Source of the DNA: Capra hircus
Taxonomy: Eukaryota; Chordata; Mammalia; Artiodactyla; Bovidae
Direction of reading: 5' to 3'
DNA: 64,000 nt
Assembly (NCBI RefSeq): GCF_001704415.2
Contig: NC_030816.1
Span: 83,144,713-83,208,712 of the forward strand
Shown here: piece after piece, positions 1-11,200 of the stretch
Layout: the number at the start of each line of letters is the position of its first letter
Numbering within the stretch: position 1 is the first letter of the stretch
Notes under the pieces: generated by a model
Databases searched by the model: none
What the model saw: the letters and a program-made list of their open reading frames with translations, nothing else
What the model was told of the DNA's origin: nothing
Position numbers and translations under genes: made by a program

Positions 1-243
1 TCTGCATAGAAGTTAAATAAGCAGGGTGACAATATACAGCCTTGATGTACTCTTTTTCCTATTTGGAACCAGTCTGTTGTTCCATGTCCAGTTCTAACTA
101 TTGCTTCCTGACCTGCATATAGGTTTCTCAAGAGGCAGATCAGGTGGTCTGGTATTCCCATCTCTTTCAGAATTTTCCACAGTTTATTGTGATCCACACA
201 GTCAAAGGCTTTGGCTTAGTCAATAAAGCAGAAATAGATGTTT
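1..243 (-). mobile_element. BovB LINE fragment (reverse transcriptase part)
   Basis: On the minus strand this reads as the middle of the BovB reverse transcriptase, including the conserved stretch around KAFDCVDHNKLW and the following GIPDHL segment. It is cut by the window edge at base 1. It ends near base 240, where the BovB match stops, so it is 5'-truncated. Stops and substitutions make it a dead copy. Confidence 0.85.
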
Positions 244-324
244 ACCATGGCACTAAAACAGACCTCAGTTTCCCCAGTTGCTCGTTGTTGTGCCCTTTGT
301 GTTGATGAGCCTCCAGCCTCTGCG

Positions 325-525
325 GCTAACTTGCTGCAGTCGTGTCCGACTCTGTGTGACCCCATAGACTCTAGCCCACCAGGCTCCTCTGTCCATGGGA
401 TTCTCCAGGCAAGAATACTGGATTGGGCTGCCATTTCCTTCTAGGGGAGATCCTCCCCACCCAGGGGTCAAACTCAGGTCTCTTATGTCTACCTGCATTG
501 ACAGACAGATTCCCCCTAGGAAGCC
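325..525 (-). mobile_element. Bov-tA-type SINE
   Basis: In minus-strand sense this has a tRNA-like head, a central block (CCAGTATTCTTGCCTGGAGA) and a tail related to the BovB 3' end (GTCGGACACGACTG). The head is degenerate, with an insertion near the B box. Such SINEs are transcribed by RNA polymerase III and mobilised in trans by BovB. Confidence 0.85.
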
Positions 526-1019
526 CAATCTCTAGCCAGAAGATATTTAGAACATTCCTCAAAAAATACTTGATTAATTTTAAGAACTGGAGCTAAGTTA
601 GTACTGGAACCTGATTATACACATCAGTTTCCACAGAGATTTAGAGGTACCTCCTGGGGGCCGTTAGCCTCTCCTTCACAAGAAGAACCCCAGTTTTTAG
701 TTGGGACCATTGGTTCTCCAGCCTTTCCAGCAGCTAAAGGTAGGCACGTGACTAAGCTTCAGCCAGTGATGGATGATCAGAAATATATGCAGCTCCTGAA
801 GTGTCTTTGGAGGGAAGGAGCTGGCCCCTCTCCCTCCTCCTTCCTGCCATCTGGAAAGGAAAGCTGGTGGCTGGACCTGATGATACAGAATCAAGACTTC
901 ACCTTGGAAATGAAATTCACACATAGGAAAACAGTATCGAAGGCAGACTCAGTGCTAAGGCCAGGGGACCGCCCACCAGCTCCAACCGTGCCCACGACTG
1001 CCCGCCTCTAGACTTCTGC

Positions 1020-1278
1020 ATGCTGCCGCTGCTAAGCCACTTCAGTCATGTCCGACTCTGTGTGACTCCACAGACGGCAGCCCACCAGGCTCCCCCATCC
1101 CTGGGATTCTCCAGGCAAGAACACTGGAGTGGGTTGCCATTTCCTTCTCCAATGCATGAAAGTGAGAAGTCAAAGTGAAGTCGCTCAGTCGTGTCCGACT
1201 CTTAGCGACCACATGGACTGCAGCCTACCAGGCTCCTCCGTCCATGGGATTTTCCAGGCAAGAGTGCTGGATTGAGGT
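1020..1278 (-). mobile_element. BOV-A2-type SINE (two headless Bov-A units)
   Basis: Two tandem Bov-A monomers lie on the minus strand at about 1034-1150 and 1178-1275, joined by a short linker of GTGAAAGTGAAGTCG type. There is no tRNA-like head. This dimeric arrangement is the known BOV-A2 layout. Confidence 0.85.
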
Positions 1279-1855
1279 GTTATCACCTTCTCAGTCTTCT
1301 GCATGAGACAGAGAAAAAACATTTAACTTCTCCTGGAGAGAGGGCTTCTCCGTTGCTCCCAGGCAAATCTAATTCAAGCCAAACTCAACCTGACATAGCA
1401 AGCCCTCCAGCCTTGCAGGTGTGTTTTTTAAGTTGATGAAAATGCAGTGATGCAGATTACTCTTAATGAGTCCACTGGGAGGAACTCCAGCAGTTAAAAG
1501 AGAATTCAGGCTCACAGGGTCTAGCCCCAGGTAGCAATTTCTAGCACGCTTTACAATGTACAGCATAAACTGACTGGGTTCGGTCCTAAACTCTCTCCCA
1601 TATCAAAACTCCCCTCCCCTTTAGGAGAATTTCACATTCCTTTTGATCTGGGTGAAATTCCTACAGCTGCCCTCTAGCCCTGCCCATTTCCCAAGTGGGG
1701 CAATGAGGGAGGCCCTGAAAACAACCTGTCAATCATAGTTTCTGTATGAGACCAGCTCCGTTCCCAGGGCCTTCCTAGGGAATTGCCCCTGCCTGTCCTG
1801 CTTTCTGAAACATCATGACCCTCATAAATGAAGCTGCCTGGAGGAGGAAAGGGGC

Positions 1856-2072
1856 ATCCCAGATAGTGCTGGTGGTAAAGAACCCACCTCCCAATGCAGG
1901 GGCTTAAAGAGACACGGGTTCGATCCCCGGGTCAGGAAGATCTCCTGGAAAAGGGAATGGCAACCTGCTCCAGTATTCTTGCCTGGGGAGTCCCATGGAC
2001 AGAGGAGCCTGGCAGGCTACCATCCATAGGGTCATAAACAGTCAGATACAACTGAAGCAACTCAGCATACAT
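1856..2072 (+). mobile_element. Bov-tA-type SINE
   Basis: Plus-strand copy with a diverged tRNA-like head (B box GGTTCGATCCC at about 1918-1928), the conserved central block and a decayed Bov-A tail ending near AACTGAAGCAACTCAG. Confidence 0.85.
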
Positions 2073-2079
2073 ATCATGC

Positions 2080-3040
2080 AAGCATGAAGGGAGGAAAATC
2101 AGCATTTTGTAACCAAATTTCCAACAGTCACAAGGCCCAGATTAATCCTTTGCTGAGATTATTGAGAGGGGAAAGCTGAATGTGAGTCCCTGATAGTCAC
2201 AGGGTATCCGGGTTTATGCCCTTCAGAATACACACTTGGGGCTCCCTGGAGTCAAACATTTCTGTCTGAAACACATCGGGGCCCATTTATTAGCTGCAGC
2301 ATAGCTCCTAATTTCTTCTTTATAAACAGAAGATCAGAACTCCACTCAGCATGATTCCCACCTTTATCAAGCCACTCAGGCACTTGCCAGCCAGTTTCTG
2401 AGTCACATGGTGCCCTTCAGGTTACTAAACCACTGTCTGATGATTCACAGACAAATATTTTTAGAATACTGTGTAGCTGTTACAGGGCTTGCAAACTCTC
2501 TGCAGCCCCTGAGCCTCTTCCCAGAAACAAGAAAACTCGATATCAGCTAGACAAGCTTTTCTCCTAAACAATGCCCACCTTGAATCTCTGCACCCTTCAA
2601 AACCTCCTAAGCATCTGCCCTTCTCCTCTCTCCAAGTGTTTAGGGCCCATGGACCCAGGATTTACATTTTCTTCTTCCTCCTCCTAAAGTTCCCACCCAG
2701 GGCCTGACGCCTGCAAGGATGGGCTGGCTTGGATGGGGCTGGGGGATCTCATCCCCCCTTTGCTGGAATGACCCCTCCCTTTCCTAGTCTCTCCAGCTGC
2801 CTTATGCTCTATTTTCCTCCTTTACAGAGAAACTCTCAGCCTTTTCCTCCCCTCCCTGCATTAGGAACTGGCTCCTCTTCAGCCCCACTCCCTGGGGCTT
2901 CCATGTCATTTTTCTCAGGCAGGTCTCTGATTGCAGATCCAGGAGCCGCCTGCTCTTCCTGCCTCCCCCTCCTCTGAGCATCACTGGGATGTTTTTCTAG
3001 AAGATGTGGTTATATGCCGTAGACTGTGTCGAGGAAATAG
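2080..3040. other. Intergenic stretch without a recognisable element
   Basis: I see no gene and no repeat I can name. Two short overlapping open frames near 2729-2984, one on each strand, show no recognisable domain and fall in C/T-rich sequence, so they are taken as chance. The other repeat-free gaps of this part (526-1019, 1280-1855) look the same. Confidence 0.5.
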
Positions 3041-3044
3041 GAAG

Positions 3045-3255
3045 ATCTCACTTTTATTGAACATTTACTATCTGCACATAGAATATATATTTTTTGCCCC
3101 TAGTATGTTTTCTCATTTAATACTCACAGTGAATCAAGGTGGTTTGTCTCTATATTCCCATTTTTTAGATAAGAAAAACCAAAGCTTTGAATGGATCGAA
3201 AACTTTTCCAGGGTCATAGCATGTGCTAAAGTCTGCACTCAAATCCAAGGTTGTA
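3045..3255 (-). mobile_element. MIR-type ancient SINE
   Basis: The order of motifs matches a reverse MIR: a segment like 'catttaatactcacagtgaa', then 'cccattttttagataag' (usual MIR form cccattttacagatgag), then a decayed 'ccagggtcatagca' block. It is immediately followed by a much younger Bov-tA. Confidence 0.65.
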
Positions 3256-3265
3256 TGACTTTACA

Positions 3266-3495
3266 GCCCATCTTGGTGCAGAGGTTAAAGCGTCTGCCTG
3301 TAATGTGGGAGACTTGGGTTTGATCCCTGGGTTGGGAAGATCCCCTGGAGAAGGAAATGGCAACCCACTCCAGTATTCTTGCCTGGAGAATCCCATGGAC
3401 GGAGGAGCTTGGTGGGCTACAGTCCACGGGTCGCAAAGAGTCGGACACGACTGAGCGGCTTCACTTTCACTTTCACTTTCACTTCACTTTCAAAA
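3266..3495 (+). mobile_element. Bov-tA-type SINE with (CACTTT)n tail
   Basis: Well-preserved plus-strand copy: head with B-box-like GGTTTGATCCC, central block, Bov-A tail with GTCGGACACGACTGAGCGG, then a short run of CACTTT units and an AATA-rich end. The simple tail is typical of relatively young Bov-tA copies. Confidence 0.9.
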
Positions 3496-3518
3496 ATGAA
3501 TAAATAAATAATAAAGGG

Positions 3519-3625
3519 ACTCCCCGGGTGGTCCAGTGGTGAAGACTCCGTGCTCCCAAGGATGGGGCACAAGTTCTATCCCTGGTTGGGGAACTAAGAT
3601 ATTGCAAGCCATGTAGCATGTCCAG
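3519..3625 (+). mobile_element. CHR-type tRNA-Glu SINE, partial
   Basis: Begins GGGACTCCCCGGGTGGTCCAG, a CHR (tRNA-Glu-derived) head, continues through a decayed B box to 'ggttggggaactaagat', and fades after 'gccatgtag'. It is 3'-truncated relative to fuller CHR copies elsewhere in the window. Confidence 0.75.
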
Positions 3626-5535
3626 ATTATTACATTAGCATGGACTAAGAATTAATCAATTAAAATGGGACATCTCTGACAAATATATTAGAAATTATTA
3701 TTATTTACCAGTTACCTGAAAATGCAATTCAATTATTTTACTCTGAATCCTGGAATTAAGGCAGTAAGAAAACACCTTGTCTAATTTGGAAAAAAATAGT
3801 TGGATTTTTGAATTTTTTTTGTTAATTTGAAGTCCCTTAAGACAGTAGCATGCCAATTTCAGGACCAAGCTAGGAAAGAAGCACTTAAATCCTAATTTCA
3901 TTTTAAAAGAATTAAGAGTTTTATTAAGGTCAAAAATAGAGCTTAAAACCCAGATTCCAAAGTTTAACTATCCTGAATTTAGGCAGGAACAATACAACCA
4001 AAAAGAGAATTTACGTAATAATCTGGACAATTTGGGGAAATATTTTGTAAATGTAATATATAAAATAAAGTTTGGTCACAGAAAGTCCCCACTTCACATT
4101 TATGATGCCAGCAGCAACTCAGCTACATCCATTTAAATTCAGACTTTAGTTTCTAGAATTGCCAACTTCTTTTAATGCCAATACTTCAGAGAAAAGAAAG
4201 GAATATTTGCTTTCGAGTATATGCCTTCTTTGTTTCGAGGGAAGGAAAGAAGGAGGGTTAGCCTAGGTGAATATCTCCGAGATTCTTATTACATATGTGG
4301 AAAATGGGCTGAAATTGTCAAGAAACTGACTTCTGTAAGACTGGGCGGTCTCCAGGCAGGAGTGATTGTGGATTTATTCTCAGCAGTTGAAGTCACTGGT
4401 TTATCCTTTTTATTAAATTTTTCATCTTCAGCTTTCAGTGCTGTTGCCAAGTTCCATGAGAAGATGCTTAAAGACATGTTACTGGGAGCAAAGGGCCCCT
4501 CTGCTGTATGAAAGTAATCTCCCTGGTCCCCCCCTCCTATCCCCCAAGGCCTTCAACAGACACATAAAATACATAAATTCCATTTCCGTATGTGGCCTGG
4601 AATGCTAGTTGTCATCACGCTATTGTGTCTGCTGTAAATATTTGTGTTCTAGGAAGGCAACTGATTAGAGCTCTGCAGGAGGGATGAAGGACCCACGGCC
4701 TTTACTCTCTTCCCATTTGTATCATCACTTCCATTTCCTTCTCTTCTGAGAGGGTATAGGACTGCTCCCCTGTAACAGGGAAAATTCAGGTCCCACCCTA
4801 AGACCCAGAAATGGGAATCAGCTGGGTAGCACCTAGAGCTCAGACTTCACCTCCTCACCATTTGGGGCTGCAGCCCACCCACATCCCACAGGAGGGAGGC
4901 AGAGAAGGAAGGTTAGGGAGATCTTTATTGGGAGTGGGTGGGGCCAGAGTACCATTAGTCTTAAGGCTCCAAAAACTTAATTATGCCCAGCCTTCCTGCC
5001 TGCCAGGCTCCAAAATACTGTTGGCTGTTTCACAGCACAGGGCCTTTGTCCCACATGTTCTCAAGTCAATAAAGATCAGCTCTGTCCTGGAGTATTTTAA
5101 ACATACAGAAAAGCAGAAAGAACGATGTAACCAATACCCGTTCCCATCACCCAGATTATTAAAGCACTAAGAGCACAGAGATGTCCAGGCCGGTGGACAT
5201 TCCAGACCAGCTTTGCCAGTCGACGCCGCCCCTGATCCACCGCCCTGTGTTGGGACCCCCAGGGGTTTGCATCTCATGTATCAGCTAAGATGTGTAAACA
5301 GCACATCTAATTCCTTGAGCTGATGAAAGGTGCTGTGTAATCACAGTACGTGCTCCACCAACAGAGCTCATGTCTGCCTTCACACCCAGAATATCCCTGC
5401 AGCATCCCGGGCTGGAGGCCCTGAGGAAGGACCACCTATGCATAGGTACATCATAAATTGTGCTGAGTTCACTAGTCACAATTATCCTAATTTGAAGCTG
5501 AAAGAACTCCCAGGGCACATCCAATGAAACTCTCA
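3626..5535. other. Intergenic, AT-rich, no gene recognised
   Basis: Mostly apparently unique AT-rich sequence. About 5085-5165 resembles an old L1M 3' segment ('cccatcacccagatta'), but the match is weak. Open frames at 4221-4511 and 4811-5170 have no recognisable protein family. Confidence 0.45.
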
Positions 5536-5559
5536 TTTTACAGATGGCAAAAAAAATTG

Positions 5560-6313
5560 ATTCTCCTTTTTCCATACATACAGATGACCAACAGGCACAT
5601 GAAAATAGGTTCAACATCACTAACTATTAACATTAGTGTTAGTTGCTCAGTTGTATCGACTTTATGATCCCATGGACAGTAGCACACCAGGCTCCTCTGT
5701 TCATGGGATTCTCCAGGCAAGAATACTGAAGTGGATTGCCATTCCCTTCTCCAGGGCATCTTCTCGACCCAGGGACTGAACCCGGGTCTCCTGCATTGTG
5801 GGCAGATTCTTTACCATCTGAGCCACCTAATTAGTAGACAAATGCAAATCAAAATCACAGCAAGATATTACCTCATACCTGTCAGAATGGCTATCATCAA
5901 AAAGACAAAAAAAATAACAAATGTGGTCACAGATGTGGAGAAAAGGGAACCCTTGTGCACTGTTGATAAGAATGTAAATTGGTGCAGCCACTACGGAAAA
6001 GAGTACGGGATTCCTCAAAAAAATTGAGAATGGAACTACTATACAATCCAGCTATCCCACTTCTGCATTTTATCCAAAGATATGAAAACAGTAGTCCAAA
6101 AAAATACACGCACCCTTATCTATGTTTATCGCAGCCCTGCTTACAACAGCCGAGATACTGGAGCAACCTAAGCAAACTAGGTGCCTATCGACAAATGAAT
6201 GGAAGAAGAAAAGTATATTATGCAAAGGAATACTACTTAGCCATAGGATAGATGAAATCTTGCCATTTGGACAACATGGTTGGACCTTGAAGGTATTATG
6301 CTAAAGGAAATAA
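5560..6313 (+). mobile_element. L1 LINE 3' region, split by a SINE
   Basis: Plus-strand L1 3' sequence with recognisable landmarks: 'acagatgaccaacaggcacatg', 'caaatgcaaatcaaaatcac', 'ctgtcagaatggctatcatc', 'acaatccagctatcccac' and 'gcaaaggaatactacttagcc'. A Bov-tA (5636-5832) separates the first 75 bp from the rest. It lies beyond the ORF2 catalytic core and carries no intact protein. Confidence 0.8.
5636..5832 (-). mobile_element. Bov-tA-type SINE inside L1
   Basis: Minus-strand copy inserted into the L1 3' region. The L1 sequence resumes directly after the tRNA-like head (ends GAGCCACCTAATTAG). Short ATTAG-like repeats at both ends may be the remnant of a target-site duplication. Confidence 0.85.
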
Positions 6314-6400
6314 GCAGTGTCCCCAAGGTCACACTGGATGGAATCTGGGCTAGAAACTCTGGTACCACTCAGTCTAATGCTTTTTCCATCATCACACCAT
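6314..6400 (-). mobile_element. MIR-type fragment
   Basis: Starts 'gtgtccccaaggtcacactgg', followed by 'tctgggctagaaactctggtacc', in the order of the reverse MIR core and 3' part. It also supplies the 5' end of a 180-codon open frame (6317-6859), which argues against that frame being a gene. Confidence 0.5.
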
Positions 6401-7336
6401 ATTGCTTTCGTGAAGAGTAAAGTGGAATCCATGCACTCTCGCTTTGACCATCAACGAGGAGAATGCAGGGAGCAGGTGGTGTTGGATGCATCGCCTCCTT
6501 TTGCAACATTGGCTTCATTTGGGGCAGATTTCATCCCAACTGAGCCCTTTAGCAACACCCCAGTCCCATTCCCTCTGTCCTTCGCTGTGCCAGGCCACTC
6601 GGAGCAAGGAGTGATCCCGACAGACACTACACAGCTGGGTAACTGCCCGCTGGCGGCCCTCAGCTCACAGTGCCCCACAGACTCCCTGACCCTGAACCTC
6701 TTTCTACTGTCATTGACAGGGAGCAGTGCACTGAGCCTTCTCCTATTCTCTTTCCCTCCACTATCAGGAAATCCAAGTGCAATATCCAAAATGCAAAAAC
6801 ACGAGGAAAGAAATAATATACAGGAAGAGAAAAGGAAGAGACATGGATCCACCAACTAAAAAATATATATATATAATAAACCTAACACTGGAAAATAAAG
6901 AACAGGCTATAATTCTGTCTTCTCATGAACATATTTCCAAGTGACTAAATCTCCCGAGTATTTGGGTGAAGCAGTGAAATCAATCTGGAGACACCAAGAA
7001 AGCTTACACGCCCACACTTTCACGTCAGGGAGAAAGAGGCGTCTGGACTTCTAGTCACCTGGGGTTTGGATACAAAACACAAATCCAGACCCTGGTCCCC
7101 AGCTGCCTCCCTGACAGGTCCTGGCTCTGCTCTCATCTACACGATGTCACCTCAGGACAGTGACAGGGTCTGACTCCACACAGCCTGGATGACAGCAAGG
7201 AGCCCTGAGTCCGGGTCCAGAAAGAGGCCTGCACACAGCACTCAGAGCCGCCCCGGAGCGCCGAGAGATCTGATCTCCCGCCATTTCCAAGTCTGGCCTT
7301 AGGTCATGGGTTTCAGATGAAATCAAGGGTTAGAAT
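6401..7336. other. Intergenic, includes a chance open frame
   Basis: A 180-codon plus frame (6317-6859) and a 134-codon minus frame (6451-6855) overlap each other. Neither shows a recognisable domain, and the plus frame starts inside a MIR. A short (AT)n run lies at about 6863-6878. No splice-linked gene structure is visible. Confidence 0.5.
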
Positions 7337-7812
7337 CAGTCAGGTCAGTCGCTCAGTCGTGTCCGACTCTTGGCAACCCCATGAACCACAGCACACCAGG
7401 CCTCCCTGTCCATCATCAACTCCCAGAGTCCACCCAAACCCATGTCCCTTGAGTTGGTGATGCCATCCAACCATCCCATCCTCTGTCATGCCCTTCTCCT
7501 CCTGCCCTCAATCTTTCACAGTATCAGGGTCTTTTCAAATGAGTCAACTCTTCGCATCAGGTGGCCAAAGTATTGGAGTTTCAGCTTCAAAATCAATCCT
7601 ACCAATGAGCACCCAGGGCTGATCTCCCTTAGAATGGACTGGTTGGATCTCCTTGTAGTCCAAGGAAGTCTCAAGAGTCTTCTCCAACACCACAGTGCAA
7701 AAGCATCAATTCTTTGGCACTCAGCTTTGTTTATAGTCCAACTCTCACATCCATACATGACTACTGGAAAAACCATAGCCTTGACTAGACGGACCTTTGT
7801 TGACAAAGTTAG
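7337..7812 (-). mobile_element. BovB LINE 3' end, truncated
   Basis: In minus sense it runs from 'aaaggtccgtctagtcaagg' through the segment encoding the YGCESWT motif to the terminal GTCGGACACGACTGAGCGA. About 475 bp of the element's 3' end remain. Reverse transcriptase and endonuclease are absent. Confidence 0.9.
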
Positions 7813-8194
7813 AGTAGCAGAATGCAAATAGCCCTTTTACTTTAAAGCCCTAAGACCCTATGAATCCAGGGTCACTTTTCTGCAGGGCTGGGGATCCTGA
7901 CATTCCCAGAGGCATTTCCCCAAGTTGGGCCCTGTGGGCCCTAGAGAAGCCCTCCTTGATCTGAAGAACCCCTCTTTCTTCTCCTCACCTTGGTTCCCAA
8001 GTCCTGGCAGTCGGGCAAGAGAGGAGAAAACATGCATGTGTTTGTGAGGAAACCTCATGAAACTGACCACCACTGACTAGGGCAGACTGGGAACCAGGCT
8101 GCGGACCACCCTCTCTGCATGCCATAGACACAACACACAGCAGCCTCATCACCACCTCACAATACGCTCCAGAGAGGCAGGCTTAGGTCTTATG

Positions 8195-8664
8195 CTGCTT
8201 CCAGAACCGTCCAAGCTTGTGCATCCAAGCAAGTTACTTAACCTCTTCAAGATTCAATGTCCACCTCTAAAACAAGGAGGATAGCTTAACTTCACTCACA
8301 GGGAAAGGAAATCAGTCCTGACTATTCACTGGAGGGACTGATGCTGAAGCTCCAATACTTTGGCCACCTGCTGTGAAGAGCTGACCCTTTGGAAAAGATC
8401 CTGATGCTGGGTGAGACTGCAGACAGAAGAAGAGGATGACAGAGGGTGAGATGCTTGGTTGGCATCACCAAATCAGTGAACATGAACTTGGGCAAACTCC
8501 GGGAGACAGTGAAGAACAGGGAAGCCTGGCGTGCTGCAGCCCATGGGGTCGCAAAGAGCTGGACACAACTGAGCAACTAAAAAACAACAACAAAATGAGG
8601 AAATACACAGAAGGGTCTTAGCACAGTGGCTGGTGCATAGTAAAGAAACAATATCATTCACCAG
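8195..8664 (+). mobile_element. MIR-type SINE split by a BovB tail
   Basis: The left part (about 8200-8304) contains 'gcaagttacttaacctctt', a MIR core. The right part (8598-8664) contains 'cttagcacagtggctggtgc' and 'atagtaaagaaac', the MIR 3' region. The BovB tail at 8305-8597 interrupts it. Confidence 0.7.
8305..8597 (+). mobile_element. BovB LINE 3' tail
   Basis: Plus-strand last ~290 bp of BovB, from 'aaaggaaatcagtcctgac' to 'ggacacaactgagcaac', followed by an A-rich end with CAA repeats. It is inserted in the MIR at 8195-8664. Confidence 0.88.
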
Positions 8665-9542
8665 CAGGTCTCACAGGAGCTGAGAACTAAATAATCTTGG
8701 AAATATTATTAGATGGGTCCACCCATCTAATACAGGAGAAAACGGGCCTAGAAAGAGAAATTACTCTCCCAAGTTCATGCCTCTTGTTGGCACAGAGTAC
8801 AGATCAGAATTTGTGTCCACTGGGCCACATCTGTGTGCTCCTGACCCCTCACCACCTGAAGACTGTTCTCTGTCTCAGCTTAGCCCTTTTCCTAATAACC
8901 ACAAGCTGTCTTTAATATTTGCTTGGTGTTTTCTCTGTTAAGCTGAAAATACCACCTTCTCAAGTGCCATTCAGCCTGAGAGGCCCTTGGACTCAGGAAA
9001 GGCATGACATTTCATCCAGTATCTCCATAAACTTGGCATCAGGCACCCTCCTTTTCCCCTCCTGCTTTTCTATTTTGAGCCCTTTGGATACTCACAGTCT
9101 CAACTACAACCAAGTTTGGAAATCCAAACGCTTCTAATGGCTCACGTCAAAGCTCTCTTCTCACCTTCTGTCATGAACCTCAGCCTCCCGACTGACCTCT
9201 CATGTGTCCTTGAGGGTCGAGGGCTGGGTCTATACATCATCTCGGGTACAGAAGCTACCGCTGGGCCATGTCATCTGGCCCTAGGGACAGGGACACAACT
9301 CCCACGACAAACATTTTGCAGCTGTGCTGAAGAAATGTGGCTTCTGCTCTGCAAGTGAACTTCAAAAATGGGTTTTCTTACTAAGATTCTCACCAGCTAC
9401 CCTGACACTGTTTGTCATAAGACACTTGTTCAGTATCCATTGATCTGAAGTCAACTAAATTCAAAGCTGACTCATTGGGTGACAAACATACTTAGAGGCA
9501 GTGCCACAATTTATGAAATGGAAATTCTATTTTCAAAATCAT
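8665..9542. other. Intergenic, nothing recognised
   Basis: Apparently unique sequence. Three short plus frames (8697-8915, 8919-9137, 9116-9358) follow each other but show no family signature and no shared start context. Confidence 0.45.
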
Positions 9543-9665
9543 TTCAACTCGACACATATTTATGGAGCACCCTGTGCACAGGGCTCAAAACAGGCATTTT
9601 TATGTACTTTTTTGTTTAATCCTCATACTCCCCAAACTCGTAGGTTTTCTTCTGTTTCAGTGAGT
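9543..9665 (-). mobile_element. MIR-type fragment
   Basis: Reverse MIR signature: 'tatttatggagcaccctgtgc' (usual form tttattgagcacctactatg), then 'tttaatcctcatactcc'. The 3' part is lost. Confidence 0.55.
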
Positions 9666-9769
9666 ATTTCATGAAGGCAAAAGTGAACAGTAGTACAGCC
9701 CAGGGCCAGAGGCAAGAAATTATATATACATCCTTGTTGTCAATTCAGTATAGTATTCATACATTTCTC

Positions 9770-9809
9770 AGGGCTTCCCTGGTGGTTCAGATGATAAAGA
9801 CTCTGCTTG
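9770..9809 (+). mobile_element. 40-bp SINE head fragment with short flanking repeats
   Basis: GGGCTTCCCTGGTGGTTCAG followed by ATGATAAAGACTCTGCTTG is the first half of the Bov-tA tRNA-like head. It stops where the anticodon loop would be. CATTTCTC occurs at both edges (9762-9769 and 9810-9817), which fits a target-site duplication of a very short insertion. Eight bases could also be chance. Confidence 0.6.
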
Positions 9810-9817
9810 CATTTCTC

Positions 9818-11191
9818 TACTTACGTGTTCTATGAAAAACATGCTTCATTAGTGGAATTAATAGCCATATTGTTTTACATTAAAAGGATCGATTAAAGTG
9901 GTTTTATTCTGAGCAGAAAAATTTATGATAAGCCCTTAGTTGCTATTTTATTATTATTTAGTTACTGTTGCATTATCTTTTGGGAAGCCAGATGGGTGGT
10001 AGAAACTCAGAGAGCTCCTGTGATTCATGAGGATTTTCAGATTTTAAGTTTGCTCGGTGTGACCAAGATTACAGGAGGGCCCAGGAGCGGGTATTACTGG
10101 AGTGACTATTAACATGACTGAAAGCAGGACACATGTGAATCCCTCCACCCCTCGAGGGGGTCTGTGTGGAGGCCGACTGTGACCCTGGGATGTCGATCTC
10201 CCGTGGCGACACCGAATTGTGAAATCCCAGATAGACCCAGTATGGGTAGACAGCTGCTGCCAATTAAAACCAGCCCAAAGAAATGATCATTCTTATTACT
10301 GGGTAATTTATAGCATTCTCTCTGATCTTCTGCCCTGGGAACCATGTGCTTCAAGACATCTTGCACAGGGATGAGAACACCCAGCTACAATAAAGCCTTA
10401 TTTAGGTTACTGTTTATTGAGATGACTAGAGGCCTCCCACCAGCCCGAGCTGGTAGATTTCAGCAGGATTTTGTCACTGCTGGAAAGCTGGCTCTCAGGC
10501 CTTCCCATGTAAATAGAGAGGCATTTCTGTATTAGCCCCTTGGTAAATTGCCGACATTCAGTCGAACTCTCGGGGATTCAGAATCCATCGCTGGCTCCTC
10601 CCCCCTCCACCCAACAACATCCTCGTTTATTATTCATCTCTTTAATTGAGCTTGTGCATCCACATATTGCATATGCTAATTTTTGATATTAAGCTAAATA
10701 AAGCATCAACAGAAGGCAAATATCATGGTCCAGATGGACCAAAAGAAAGAAAATCATTCCTGTCTTTTGCAGAGATTATTCCACTGCTTCCTGCCAACAG
10801 TGCTGTGGTGGAAATCTGCCTGAGAATAAGCATGTATGTTTCAACTTAGCTGGGATGTTACTTCCCACGTGTGGACGCAGCAGGGCCCGTGGCCTTTGGA
10901 GGAGGTGTCCAGGAGTACATCCTCCTCGGTGGCTGCTGAAGGCAGAGGAAGGCAGTATGTCTGACTCTGTGCACATCTGGAACCTCTTGCTTCCCAGTGG
11001 GTTCTTCTGCATATTCGCCAGCAGGAGAAAATGGCAAAATTTTTCTCACTGTGGATTGTAGCTTCAATTCCCTGATCTCTAATCTGCCTCTTAGAGTGTA
11101 GTCAGGGAGAGCTGACTCCACTTAGGTGATCAACTCTGGGATTCTGTTGATGCCTTAACCTCAGACAGCAGATAACCCTTATTTCCTGGCC
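9818..11191. other. Repeat-poor intergenic block, possible conserved non-coding DNA
   Basis: Nothing in this 1.4 kb matches a repeat I know, which is unusual for the window. The part at about 10380-10700 is rich in homeodomain- and octamer-like motifs (TAAT/ATTA, 'tgcatatgctaat'). I see no open frame with a protein signature. Confidence 0.35.
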
Positions 11192-11200
11192 CTGGAGGTC

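Noticed and set aside
6317..6859. 180-codon plus-strand open frame
   Set aside because: It starts inside a MIR fragment, overlaps a 134-codon frame on the other strand and shows no recognisable domain.
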